Below are positions 7,267 through 14,518 of a stretch of 20,000 nt of DNA, one piece after another. The position numbers and the translations under genes are program-made. The notes below the pieces were generated by a model that was not told where the DNA came from, did no database searches, and saw only the letters and a program-made list of their open reading frames with translations. Numbering within the stretch: the first letter of the stretch is position 1; each line of letters opens with the position of its first letter. This DNA comes from Prorocentrum cordatum (lineage: Eukaryota > Sar > Dinophyceae > Prorocentrales > Prorocentraceae): positions 1 to 20,000 of the forward strand of contig CAUYUJ010013914.1 of the NCBI GenBank assembly GCA_963575745.1, in the 5' to 3' direction.

Positions 7267-10200
7267 CTCGTTGGCCAGGGCCGTCCTCCCTCCTTGGCCC
7301 CAACAGGATGTGCAAAATCTCCTGGCCTGAACCAGATTGGGCGCGAATGAATCGGGGGGCGACACTGGGAGGCCTCCCCCACCCTCATGCATCGCCCCTT
7401 CATCACGCGGCCTCCAACAGGAACGCCGATGCACCATCCAGGGGCCTATGGGATAGCCGTGGCCAGTGTGATCGGCGTGTGTTGCCGCCTTCTGTGAACC
7501 TGGCTCCCACAGTACGCGTGAGATGGGGCGGTAGGGCACGAAACTATCGCAGCTGTCCCTCTCTGGCGGCGCGCACCGGGGGGGTGGGGGAAGGGGAAAT
7601 GCTTCTCAGAAGGGGGCTGCTTCTAAGAAGGGGCGGCTCTGCATCTTTGGATGAGGCCCGCGCCTTCTAAGAAGCAGGGGTGCCTCCAAGAAGCCCCCCT
7701 CTCCTCCCAACCCCCCTCTGCGCGTGGCCGACCTCTGGCACTGCACTCCCACAACCGTTGCGTCGGTCTCGGGCACGTACATGAACCGCACGCGGACGTC
7801 TCCGACCTGGTGCTCCGTGTAGGGCCGCGGGCCGCTCCGGGCCGTCCCCGGCCCCGCGCTTGGACGCGCGTAGTAGTAGCCGTCCTGGCGGTCCGCGAAG
7901 AAGACGAGCTTGCTGGTCAGGTGCGCGGTGAGCTTGTCGGGCAGGTGCGGCATCGCCGGCTCGAACCTGTGCATGTGCTTGACCATGTCCTGGGTGGGGG
8001 GGGGCGAGAAGGCACCCGGACCGCTGCTCCCCGGACCTCTCCTGGGGTGTGTTCTGACCAGAAGTTCGAGGCGCATCAAGCGGTGGTGACGAGGGCCTCC
8101 CAGTAGGCCCAAAAAGGTGAACACGAGGCAAGGGTGGCTTTTCCTTCCTTGAGTCCTCGGTCAGCACGAAGCCCCCGAGCTGGATACGGGGGCACGCCTG
8201 GGTGGTGGTGCCCAGGGCGAGACCGGCGGGCAAGCGTGGGTTCTCCGGGCTAGGCCCCTTGAATGACCGCGTGTCGACGTGGACCGTCGTCCACTCCTGT
8301 AGAAGAGAAAAAACTGGATAACCATACATTTTCGGAGGTCCGCGCGGGTTTCTCGAATCGGCACTGGTTCCCACCAAGCACGCGGAGATCGCCAGGGGCG
8401 GCGCTAGAGGCACCGCCAGGGGGCCCTGGCGCCGATCCAAGAAATCCGCGCGGAGCTCCGGAAATTTATGTTTGAGCCGCTTCTTCTTCTTCTTCTTCTT
8501 TTTTCTTCTTCTTCTTCTTCTTCTTCTTCTTCTTCTTTCTCTCCGACTCCTGCTGAAAGCGGGGCTGGCTCTTCCGGTTCGGGCCCTCCATCCACGTCTT
8601 GACGCGCTGGGTCCACTCGTACACCTCCACGGTGCTCTGCAGCTTCAGTGCGCCTTTGACCCCAACGTCTGGGAACTGGCGGTCGGAGAAAGGCACTACG
8701 CCCTTCGCCTCGGAGGGTGACCAACATGTACCAGTACCGCTACTCCGCTACGGTATGTTCGTGTCGTGACGACCCTGGTGTTGAGTTCTGACACCGCGTG
8801 GATCGTTCAACCTTGGACGAACGGCGGCGTTCCGATCGCCAGGTCGTTCCATATTGGCCGATTCTGGGCAGATGGCGGCGTTCAACACGGTGCGAGTATG
8901 CCGTACTCTCGGAGTGCGATCTGCGCGGAACGCCAAAAGTTTATGTTTATGAGTTTTTTCTTCTTCGAAGAATATCAAGGCGAATCCACCGTGGCGACAA
9001 GGGATCTCCAGGACGAGCAGCGGCACTGGGCATCTCTTCCTCCCCATGGCCGCCTTGCCCTGCACGTGCACCAGGCGGCCACGGTCGCTCTCCTTCGGCT
9101 CGTCGCCGCTTAGGCTGACGCACTGGCTGCGCCCGTGCACAAGCAGCGTGTTGAGCCGGGCACTGCGCTCCTCTGGAAGAACAAACCCAGACCTCGGGCG
9201 TTTCGAACAAATCGGGACGGATGTATTTTTCGTCGTCTTCGGCCTCCACAGGCCCTCGCTGGGCCTCGGGACCGTCAAAAAACGACTCGGGACGAAAAAC
9301 CAATCCCCGGGAAGTGGTCGGGACCCTGCTCATTGGATACTGGAATTTTCCAGTCGCGACCGACGAGATCGACCGCTGCCTTTTTTTGCTTCCGATTTCG
9401 GTATCGGTCGCGACCGAGCTGCTTCAGAATCGGTCGCGACCGATCGCTCGCGAACGATCAGTCGCGATCGGTGGCGAGCGGTCGCGACCGATTGGGGGAT
9501 CGGTCGCGATCTGTCGCGACCAATCTGGAGTGCCGATCGGTCGCTACCGATCGCGACCGAACAAGAGTCGAGTCGACACCCAAGGATCTGGGGCGGTCGT
9601 GGGCCCGTGTCTCCACAGAAGCGAGACGTCGGATGTCTGGGGAAAGGGTCGGCATATCACGCGCGGACTTCTCCTGGCCCGGCGCTGAGAGCCCCCCCCC
9701 CCCGTCCCCCCGTGGCGCGCGGAGCGCGCCGAGGGGCGGCGGTGCGCAGGTGCCGCCAGGGGCAGGTCCAGCGCCGATCCGAGAACTCCGCGCGGGCCCT
9801 GGGGAAATCCCACCAGCCCTCTGGGCGTAGGTGGTCTGAAAGAGGTCCTTCCTCTTCCAGAGAAAACCCTCCTCCCTCCGGGGGAGGGTATCCTCCACCT
9901 CTCCTCCCTGGACTTTTTCGGCGGCGGTCGCGAGGTGTCAGGGGGTCCGTTTTCGCTCGGGATGGCTCCAAGAAGGCCTCCGATGTTCCAACATGGCCTC
10001 CAAGATGGCTCGGGCCAGCCGAAGATGGTTCAAGACAGCTTCCGACATGCCTCCAAAAAACCCCAAGTGGGCCACAAGACGGTTCCAGGTGCTCTTGGGG
10101 CCCCCACTGGACCCCTCCAAGAGCCGAGAATCCCGCAAAACCACAAGGCAACTTGATGTATGTTTCCTACTCACCGTTTCTCACCCGATGCGCGCTTGAG

Positions 10201-10820
10201 GCCTCAAGCTTCCCTCAAGACGGCTCCAAAAAAGGCTCCAAGAACCCCAGGAAGTCGCCACATCGGCCCCGAGAGCGCCCAAGATCGCTCCAAGAGCGCC
10301 CCTAGAGGGCTCCAAGAAGCGGTTGAAGGCCCCAAGGGGGGGGGGGGGATAGATCGGGACCTCCCCTCCTTCGATCGATCGCCTCGAAGATGGACCCACG
10401 AGGCGTTCCAGGGCCCCCCAAGAGAGCCCCAAGAGAGCCCCCAGAGGTCTCCGAGAGGGTCCAAAGATGGTATCACGACGGCCCCAAGAGGGCCCCCCAA
10501 GACCCCCCAAAGAGCCCGAATATAACTCCAATATGCGATTTTGAAGTCTCCTGAAGGGGGGGGGGGGGGGAGGGGGCGACATCGAGGACCCCTCCTCATT
10601 TGACCGATGCTCTCCAAAATGTCCCCAAGAATGGGCCTCCGAGAAGCTCCAAAGAGGCGCCTAAGAAACGCCACGGGTTCTCTGCTACCCCACTTCGCTG
10701 ATCAGGCCAACTCGTCCGGGCGGCGTCTCTGGATGGGCTGGTAGTTGTTTTGTTCGCGAGCGCAAGCGGAAGGGCCGCACGCCGTCCAAAGCTACAGCTA
10801 ACAAGCAGGAGCCTAAATTG

Positions 10821-10873
<53 letters not shown>

Positions 10874-13273
10874 CAGAGAAAGAAAGAAAGAGGAAAAGAG
10901 AAACAACAAAAAAACAGCGGGAGGTGAGACTAGCCGGGGCGGGCCGCGCGGCGCTCACAGAGGGGGTTGCCATCGGCAGCTAGCAATCGCCGGAGGTGCA
11001 CGCCAAAGTGGCGGGCTGCAGTGGAGGCCAATCCACACGAAGCCTCCCACTACAAACCTAAACCTGAGACCCCAGGACGTCCATGGATTCTTGGTGTGGG
11101 AACGTCACGCTTTCCATCGCAAAACCATCGAAACCCAAGAAACCCAAGGCAGTGTGGAGACAAGAAGGGTGTTTCTTCGCATGGTCCCCCACGGTATGCA
11201 TTTGTTCTGCGATCCTCGTTGAACCAGTGGACGGGCACGGCGATGGCCACGAACAGGAGGCCGAACACGATCTTGGCGACACCCGACGCCGCGGCCTCCA
11301 CGGTGTCCTCGACCGTTGAGCCCTGTCGGGCCGCCCGGGCGGACGTGTTCACGCCCGCGGCCAGCTGCACGACCTGGGCCCTGTCGGGCAGGGCTCCCGG
11401 CAGTGGGTCGAAGACGTCGACGACGAAGTCCACCACCTCACCCACTCCCTGGTCGCCTGGGCGGGCCATCGACACTTGGCACGGGGCCGGCCAGCCAGCC
11501 GAGGAGCTCCGCGGATTGATGCCAACAGCCGCTCGAGCGGTGGGACCGCTGGAGAAGCCCTGCGCCACAAGTTGGCAAGAGGAAAGCGGGTCCGCAGGGA
11601 AACAAGTCCTGGACCCCAGTGGCTTTCCCCACGAGGGGCCGTCTTTGACGGTCCTGGGGCCCTGGAGGGCGCAGGAATCCAAAACGGTAAGCAACGCTGG
11701 ACCCGTCTCCCTCAAGGCCCGCCCCCTTCGTGGCAAAAAATACCTGCGCCAGATCCCTTGCTCGGCCGGGCGGTGTGGTGCATATCCTTCGATCCCCTTC
11801 GGCCGCCTTCGCCGGTCCGGTTGCTCTTGTCATCGGCGTTGAGCGAGGCGGCCTGCTCTGACACGGCGGTGCACAGACAACACTCGGGGATGGACAGACC
11901 CCCCTTTAGTAAAACGTGGTTTAGTGAAAACGACCTGAGGCCCAAACCTGGCAGGCGCAAGCCTGGAAAATAACGGCCACGGCGCCCTCTCGAGAACCGA
12001 AAACGGACAATTCACTAATCGACGTGTCGCTGTTGGGGGTTATGTCCACCCCCGAAACACCCTGGACCCCGCGGGGCTCTCCCCCCCGTAGGGCCCGCTC
12101 TGCAGCCCGACTCGTCCCGCTGACGGCCCCCAGGGATGCGGGGGGAAACCAAGAGGTACCGACACCGCTGCTCCCGGGAAGCGTTCTGACCCGGGGCCTC
12201 CCAGGAGGCCCCCCAAAGGGCCTCCCGGGAGGCCACAAAAAAAAGGAAAAAAACGAGCGAAGGGTGGAGGTATGGGTGCCTTCTCTTCCTCCTCTGAGAG
12301 AGGGGCCCGAGAGAGTTCCGACGGCGGAGCAAGAACACTTGCAGGACCCCTTGCCCAGGCACCCAGTGCACAGTCGACATCTACAGTGAAGACGGGCGGT
12401 AAGGACGCAAGGGCCTTAGACGCCCAGGCTGGCTCTTCTGGGCGGCGAGTTGCCAGCGCCCGAAGGGCTGAGGCAAGGATCCAGACCCCCGACGTCATGA
12501 TTTTTTCATTACGTCGACCCCTGGAGGTCTCGACCCACTCCCCTGGACGGGTTTTTCATCCTGAATCGGTTTTTGACGGTTCCGAGGGCCGGTGAGAGCC
12601 TCCAGTGGCCGAACATAGCAAAAAACCTCCCGTCATGATTTGTTCAGTACCCGAGGGGGTCTGGGGACGAAAGTGCACCCTGAGGACATCCGTGCGTCCT
12701 TGCTTTCAGCTTCGACTGCATGCTTCTGTTTCGGAGTGCCCCTCAGCACTCCCGAACCCTCTCCCCAAGCTCGGCTTCACCCTGAATGTGCTGCTGACGG
12801 CCCCGGGAGAGCCCACCGGGAGCCCCCAGAGAGGTCGAGCACAACGCAAACGAGACGAGGCAAGCACAGGAGTACAGACTCGGACAGGGATAAAAAATCT
12901 GGGATCTCTGTGATCCGGCGGCTCTGGAGGACGTATGGGGCGCTGCGGCCCTCTTCAGAGCGTTCTGGCACGCACCGAGAGCGTTCCAGAACGCTCTGGG
13001 ACGCCCTATTCCTGCTGTCGCAGCCCCGCCCGAGAAGAAAACTTCCGCCCCGATGTTGTTGGCTCCTCCCAGTTTTTGTCGTGTATATATACACACATAC
13101 AGATCCAGATATATTCTGTTTACTAGGAAAGAATATCGGACAACATCGGCTGCCAGGGCTTCGCTCCAGGGGGGCCCTTTGCTTTCCGCGGCGGCCTGCT
13201 GCTGCTTCGCGAGCCGCGCGTCCGCGGCCAGGAGGGCCGCGAGGGCGCCCACCGCCACCACGGCGGCCCGCAT
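6729..13273 (-). CDS. TMEM43 (LUMA/DUF1625)-family membrane protein, eight exons
   Basis: In animals TMEM43 is a multi-pass inner-nuclear-envelope and ER protein. The role of dinoflagellate members is unknown to me. Joining exons 13273-13196, 11852-11807, 11456-11215, 9170-9054, 8702-8481, 8296-8156, 7989-7733 and 7266-6729 gives an unbroken 546-aa frame; human TMEM43 is about 400 aa. Recognisable in order are an N-terminal hydrophobic segment (residues 2-17), a membrane segment ending HWFNE (101-122), GRLVHVQG (153-160), VEVYEW (186-191), EWTTVHVD (236-243), VGDVRVRFMY (344-353) and a C-terminal hydrophobic block (about 459-540). Family assignment rests on the order and content of these motifs. 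Six of the seven introns use GC or GA donors. Extra segments are Lys13Glu6 (217-235) and a ten-Cys cluster (403-424). The start ATG is the first after a strong acceptor at 13294-13293. The least certain junction is exon 7 to exon 8. Confidence 0.8.
7267..7732 (-). other. Intron 7 of the TMEM43-like gene
   Basis: About 466 bp. It contains C/G runs and two short AGAAGGGG..CTTCTAAGAAG-type repeats (7609-7645 and 7668-7700). The plus-strand open frame across this region is antisense to exon 8 and was not called. Confidence 0.55.
7733..7989 (-). CDS. TMEM43-like exon 7 (VGDVRV strand)
   Basis: It encodes DMVKHMHRFEPAMPHLPDKL through to HQVGDVRVRFMYVPETDATV and VGVQCQ. VGDVRVRF is the strongest family motif in the gene (VGDLRVSF in animals). 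The acceptor CACCCAG ends at 7990 after an almost pure C tract. The donor is inferred as GT at 7732 (CAGAG then GTCGGC). Confidence 0.8.
8156..8296 (-). CDS. TMEM43-like exon 6
   Basis: It encodes exactly 47 codons, starting EWTTVHVDTRSFKGPSPENP and ending GGFVLTE, which match the TEWRSE...NF...NPS and IGRF-L blocks of the family. The acceptor CTTCTACAG ends at 8297. The donor is GA (GAG then GACTCA). Confidence 0.85.
8297..8480 (-). mobile_element. Introner-like terminal-inverted-repeat element filling intron 5
   Basis: Intron 5 runs from a GC donor at 8480 to a CTACAG acceptor ending at 8297. Inverted arms lie at 8323-8363 and 8431-8471. Read inward they are CATACATTTTCGGAGGTCCG on plus and CATAAATTTCCGGAGCTCCG on minus, continuing through CGCGCGG.TTTCT...ATCGGC. 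The arms reach within 9 bp of the donor and 26 bp of the acceptor, so the element accounts for nearly the whole intron. Related copies lie elsewhere in the window. Confidence 0.8.
8481..8702 (-). CDS. TMEM43-like exon 5 (VEVYEW strand, poly-Lys/Glu)
   Basis: It encodes GVVPFSDRQFPDVGVKGALK followed by the conserved VEVYEW strand. It then runs into 13 lysines and 6 glutamates encoded by an AAG/GAA microsatellite at the exon end. The inferred donor is GC, directly after the last GAA. The acceptor is AAG at 8705-8703 without a good pyrimidine tract, so the first few residues are less certain. Confidence 0.75.
8703..9053 (-). other. Intron 4, with three dispersed repeat modules
   Basis: 351 bp, starting GC and ending AAG. 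From its 5' end on the minus strand it carries module A (9034-8957), a half copy of the intron-5 element arm (about 8950-8900) and module B (about 8900-8750). Modules A and B recur in the same order around the putative exon at 13.84-13.92 kb. Confidence 0.6.
9054..9170 (-). CDS. TMEM43-like exon 4 (RLVHVQG strand)
   Basis: It encodes 39 residues, ERSARLNTLLVHGRSQCVSL then SGDEPKESDRGRLVHVQGK. The end matches the conserved GRLVHIIG-like strand of the family. The acceptor is CCAGAG at 9176-9171 after TTTGTTCTT. The donor is GC (AAG then GCGGCC). Confidence 0.85.
9208..9335 (+). mobile_element. Dispersed element, copy in intron 3
   Basis: It aligns in inverted orientation with 12503-12640 (intron 1). 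Shared segments include GAACAAATC..GACGG, GGCCCTCG...CTCGGGACCGTC, AAAAA.CGA.TC.GGA.GAAAA and GTGGTCGGGACC-like ends. It ends about 35 bases from the intron 3 acceptor. Confidence 0.55.
9355..9560. repeat. TCGCGACC palindromic repeat cluster
   Basis: At least eight irregularly spaced occurrences of GTCGCGACC or close variants (CGGTCGCGACCG, CGATCGCGACCG, GTCGCGATCGG). The core TCGCGA is self-complementary, so many nested hairpins are possible. A detached piece lies at 5360-5406. Confidence 0.85.
9653..9805. mobile_element. Foldback element related to the intron-5 element
   Basis: The right end (GCGCCGATCCGAGAACTCCG then CGCGGG) closely matches the right arm at 8431-8460. The left end (ACGCGCGGACTTCTCCTGGC) is its diverged inverted partner. 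It also shares GGCGCGCGGAGCGCGCC (9713-9729) with the copy at 13614-13630. Confidence 0.6.
9950..10660 (+). repeat. Degenerate CCAAGA(N)GGCCTCC array with poly-G runs
   Basis: CCAAGA, TCCAAGA and GAGGGCCCC words recur about every 9-20 bases with heavy degeneration. Poly-G runs lie at 10338-10348 and 10557-10570. The same word set and strand orientation occur at 17395-17930. Confidence 0.75.
10824..10905. repeat. (GA)n microsatellite with GAAA-rich tail
   Basis: About 22 perfect GA dinucleotides are followed by AGACAGAGAAAGAAAG purine-rich sequence. It lies in intron 3. The Arg-Glu frames over it are artefacts. Confidence 0.95.
11215..11456 (-). CDS. TMEM43-like exon 3 (first membrane segment)
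   Basis: It encodes GDQGVGEVVDFVVDVFDPLP onward to VFGLLFVAIAVPVHWFNE. The final hydrophobic stretch followed by NE corresponds to the first membrane span and the NEGRA-like motif of TMEM43. The donor is GA (AACGAG then GATCGC). Confidence 0.8.
11457..11806 (-). other. Intron 2 of the TMEM43-like gene
   Basis: 350 bp, GC donor (GCGGCC at 11806) and CCCAG acceptor ending at 11457. No inverted-repeat element was recognised in it. A microexon hidden here cannot be excluded. Confidence 0.5.
11807..11852 (-). CDS. TMEM43-like exon 2 (46-bp microexon)
   Basis: It encodes AASLNADDKSNRTGE plus one base. The acceptor is CAG at 11855-11853 after a T/C-rich stretch, and the donor is GC (GAAG then GCGGCC). 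Its reading frame and one-base overhang fit exons 1 and 3 exactly, which is the main support. There is no family homology for this short linker, so a different N-terminal structure remains possible. Confidence 0.55.
11853..13195 (-). other. Intron 1 of the TMEM43-like gene
   Basis: 1343 bp, GC donor at 13195 and CAG acceptor ending at 11853. It contains the inverted copy of the intron-3 element (12503-12640), a perfect 9-bp-arm palindrome at 12978-12997 (AGAGCGTTCCAGAACGCTCT) and a TATATACACACATACA patch near 13083-13100. Several open frames occur on both strands, but none matches a family I recognise. Confidence 0.5.
12503..12640 (-). mobile_element. Dispersed element, inverted copy in intron 1
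   Basis: On the minus strand it aligns over about 125 bases with the plus strand of 9208-9335, at moderate identity with few indels. It is bracketed by two direct GTCATGATTT words (about 12495 and 12633), possibly a target-site duplication or a short tandem. Confidence 0.5.
13196..13273 (-). CDS. TMEM43-like exon 1 (start, signal-like segment)
   Basis: It encodes 26 residues beginning MRAAVVAVGALAALLAADAR, a signal-peptide-like or signal-anchor stretch, then LAKQQQ. The donor is GC (CAG then GCCGCC). The same CAG-GCCGCC string recurs at the exon 2 acceptor, so the exact cut can slide without changing the protein. Confidence 0.65.
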
Positions 13274-13320
13274 CGCGAGCAAGGCCTCTCGACTGAGGAG
13301 CAGACAAAAGGTCGGGCGTT
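13274..13320 (-). promoter_or_regulatory. Possible spliced-leader trans-splice acceptor of the TMEM43-like gene
   Basis: Nineteen bases upstream of the inferred ATG is a strong pyrimidine tract ending in AG (CCTTTTGTCTGCTCCTCAG, AG at 13294-13293). Dinoflagellate nuclear mRNAs typically receive a 22-nt spliced leader at such sites. It could equally be a cis acceptor for an upstream exon such as the candidate near 13.84-13.92 kb. Confidence 0.4.
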
Positions 13321-13548
13321 GGCAGAGCTGGGTGAAGTGGGACCTGGTTCAGTGATGTGTGCTGGGTGACCCCCCCCCCGCCCCGTTCCACTAACCGGAA
13401 CTGCCGTCACCCGAAAAAGCACCGGCTACGGCAGACCTGGTTTTCAGTGATTCTGGACAATTGAGGGGCTCGGGGGCCCTACTACTAACCGGGTCCTATC
13501 TGGGGTCCTGGCTATGACCGACTCTCGATAGAAGAGCAAACAAAGACA

Positions 13549-13708
13549 TACAAACATACACTTTTGACGCTCCGCGCGAATTTCTTGGATCTGCGCTGGA
13601 CCACCCTGTCCCTGGCGCGCGGAGCGCGCCAGGGGCCGGAGGGGCCGCCTGGGGAGTCCCAGCGCGGATCCACGAAACCCGCGCGAGGCGCCGCAGGTGT
13701 ATGTTGAT
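13549..13708. mobile_element. Foldback element of the intron-5 family
   Basis: The left arm (CATACACTTTTGACGCTCCG then CGCGAATTTCTTGGATC) and the right arm read on minus (CATACACCTGCGGCGCCTCG then CGCGGGTTTCGTGGATC) match each other and the arms of the intron-5 element. Similarity to intron 5 continues outside the left arm into TAGAAGAG (13525-13532), which corresponds to the CTCTTCTA of the working acceptor at 8299-8306. Confidence 0.75.
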
Positions 13709-13727
13709 GGCGTGGCGTTTCCTTTCT

Positions 13728-13806
13728 TTCCTCCGAAGGATATCGAGGAGAATCCAGCCGTGGCGGCGAGGGATCTCCAGCACGAGCAGCGGCACTTGGC
13801 ATGTTG
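13728..13806 (+). repeat. Repeat module A, second copy
   Basis: It matches 8957-9034 at high identity, including GGGATCTCCAG.ACGAGCAGC and GGCACT.GGCAT. In both places it directly adjoins an arm of the intron-5 element family. Confidence 0.75.
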
Positions 13807-13842
13807 ATGCCGTTCTGTTCTTCATCGACTCGCGGGGCGAAA

Positions 13843-13915
13843 GTCTGCCCACATCCACCGCCTGCGGAGCCGGCGCCCTGGGGCCCCCGCGGGCGGTGGC
13901 TGTGCACAGGTCTAG
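13843..13915 (-). CDS. Possible exon between repeat modules A and B
   Basis: On the minus strand this follows a good acceptor (CTCTTGTTCCTCCTAG) and reads LCTATARGGPRAPAPQAVDV with mostly G/C-ending codons. It then continues towards a GC or GA donor before module A. In intron 4, module B also ends shortly before an acceptor and module A begins shortly after a donor, so the layout here suggests intron-exon-intron. It could be an upstream or 5' untranslated exon of the TMEM43-like gene or part of another gene. The donor is not fixed, and no homology was recognised. Confidence 0.28.
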
Positions 13916-13939
13916 GAGGAACAAGAGCGGCATGAGCAT

Positions 13940-14018
13940 GCGGCAGGTTCGTGTCGTGACGACTTCGGCCTTGGATCGTGACACCGCGGGGAACGTTCAA
14001 TCTTTCAGGGGGACGTAA
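13940..14018 (+). repeat. Repeat module B, partial copy
   Basis: GGTTCGTGTCGTGACGACTT and the following GACACCGCG.GGA.CGTTCAA segment match 8755-8822 (GGTATGTTCGTGTCGTGACG and onward). A third, inverted copy lies at 14217-14340. Confidence 0.65.
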
Positions 14019-14047
14019 GACCTGGGTACAGGGGAATCGGAAATCCC

Positions 14048-14212
14048 CGACGAGGTCGTCAAAAAAATGACGAGGCCGAGCCTGCATTTTGACGAGGCCT
14101 CCCGCTGCAGACATCCCACGAAACTCCTCCTCGTCAAAATCCGAGGCGCGGTCGTCAAAAAACGATGGCGAACCCGAGTCCTGGCAAACCCGGGTCTTAC
14201 GCTCCCCCGAAT
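14048..14212 (+). mobile_element. Dispersed inverted-repeat element, family 'GACGAGG', copy 2
   Basis: Same layout as 858-1030. The inner arms are clearer here: ATTTTGACGAGG (14086-14097) and CCTCGTCAAAAT (14129-14140) are exact inverse partners flanking the conserved CCCGCTGCAGACATCC core. Outer GTCGTCAAAAA words lie on both sides. Confidence 0.7.
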
Positions 14213-14216
14213 CTTG

Positions 14217-14340
14217 AACGATCGGCCGCTTCCGAGACGTCAGATCGTTCAACATCGACCGATTCTGGGTCGCCGACGGCGTTCAACGTTGAACGCCGGC
14301 GGCGGGGTCGCCGCCAATCGACACGACACGAACCTACCGT
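14217..14340 (-). repeat. Repeat module B, inverted copy with internal palindrome
   Basis: Read on minus, it starts ACGGTAGGTTCGTGTCGTGT like the module B copies at 8750 and 13940. It includes an exact GGCGTTCAACGTTGAACGCC palindrome (14279-14298) and a CCGATTCTGGG word shared with 8868-8878. Confidence 0.6.
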
Positions 14341-14473
14341 AAACTGTCGAAGGTCGGCGCGGACTTCTTGGATCTGCGCTCGGCTCCCCTGGCGGCGCCT
14401 CTGGCGCCGCCCCCAACGCACCTCGCGCGCCAACGAGGCGGGGCCGAAACCCGCGCGGACCTCCGACAATGTT
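14338..14473. mobile_element. Foldback element of the intron-5 family
   Basis: The left end (AAACTGTCGAAGGTCGGCGC then GGACTTCTTGGATCTGCGCT) and the right end on minus (AAACATTGTCGGAGGTCCGC then GCGGGTTTC) are inverted partners and match the arms at 8323-8363 and 8431-8471. The loop contains a second GGCGCC-rich hairpin. Confidence 0.65.
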
Positions 14474-14518
14474 TGTTGTATGCCGTGTCTTTTTCGGATC
14501 CTCGGGCCCAAATCTTCA

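Larger units (their letters stand above)
9171..11214 (-). other. Intron 3, 2044 bp, filled with repeats
   Basis: A GA donor at 11214 and an acceptor GAG at 9173-9171. On the plus-strand map it contains a dispersed element at 9208-9335, a TCGCGACC array at 9355-9560, a foldback element at 9653-9805, a degenerate AAGA..GCCTCC array at 9950-10660 and a GA microsatellite at 10824-10867. The 419-codon plus-strand open frame across it is built from these repeats and was not called. Confidence 0.65.

Noticed and set aside
6705-7670. 321-codon plus-strand open frame
   Set aside because: It is the shadow of TMEM43-like exon 8 and intron 7. The minus strand carries the family motifs and membrane segments.
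9046-10305. 419-codon plus-strand open frame
   Set aside because: It runs antisense through exon 4 and across intron 3, and is built from the TCGCGACC cluster, a foldback element and the CCAAGA array. It shows no family motif.
10750-11222. Arg-Glu repeat open frames
   Set aside because: They come from the GA microsatellite inside intron 3.
12272-12595. Plus-strand open frame starting MGAFSSSSERG
   Set aside because: It lies inside intron 1, runs into a dispersed element at 12503 and matches no family.
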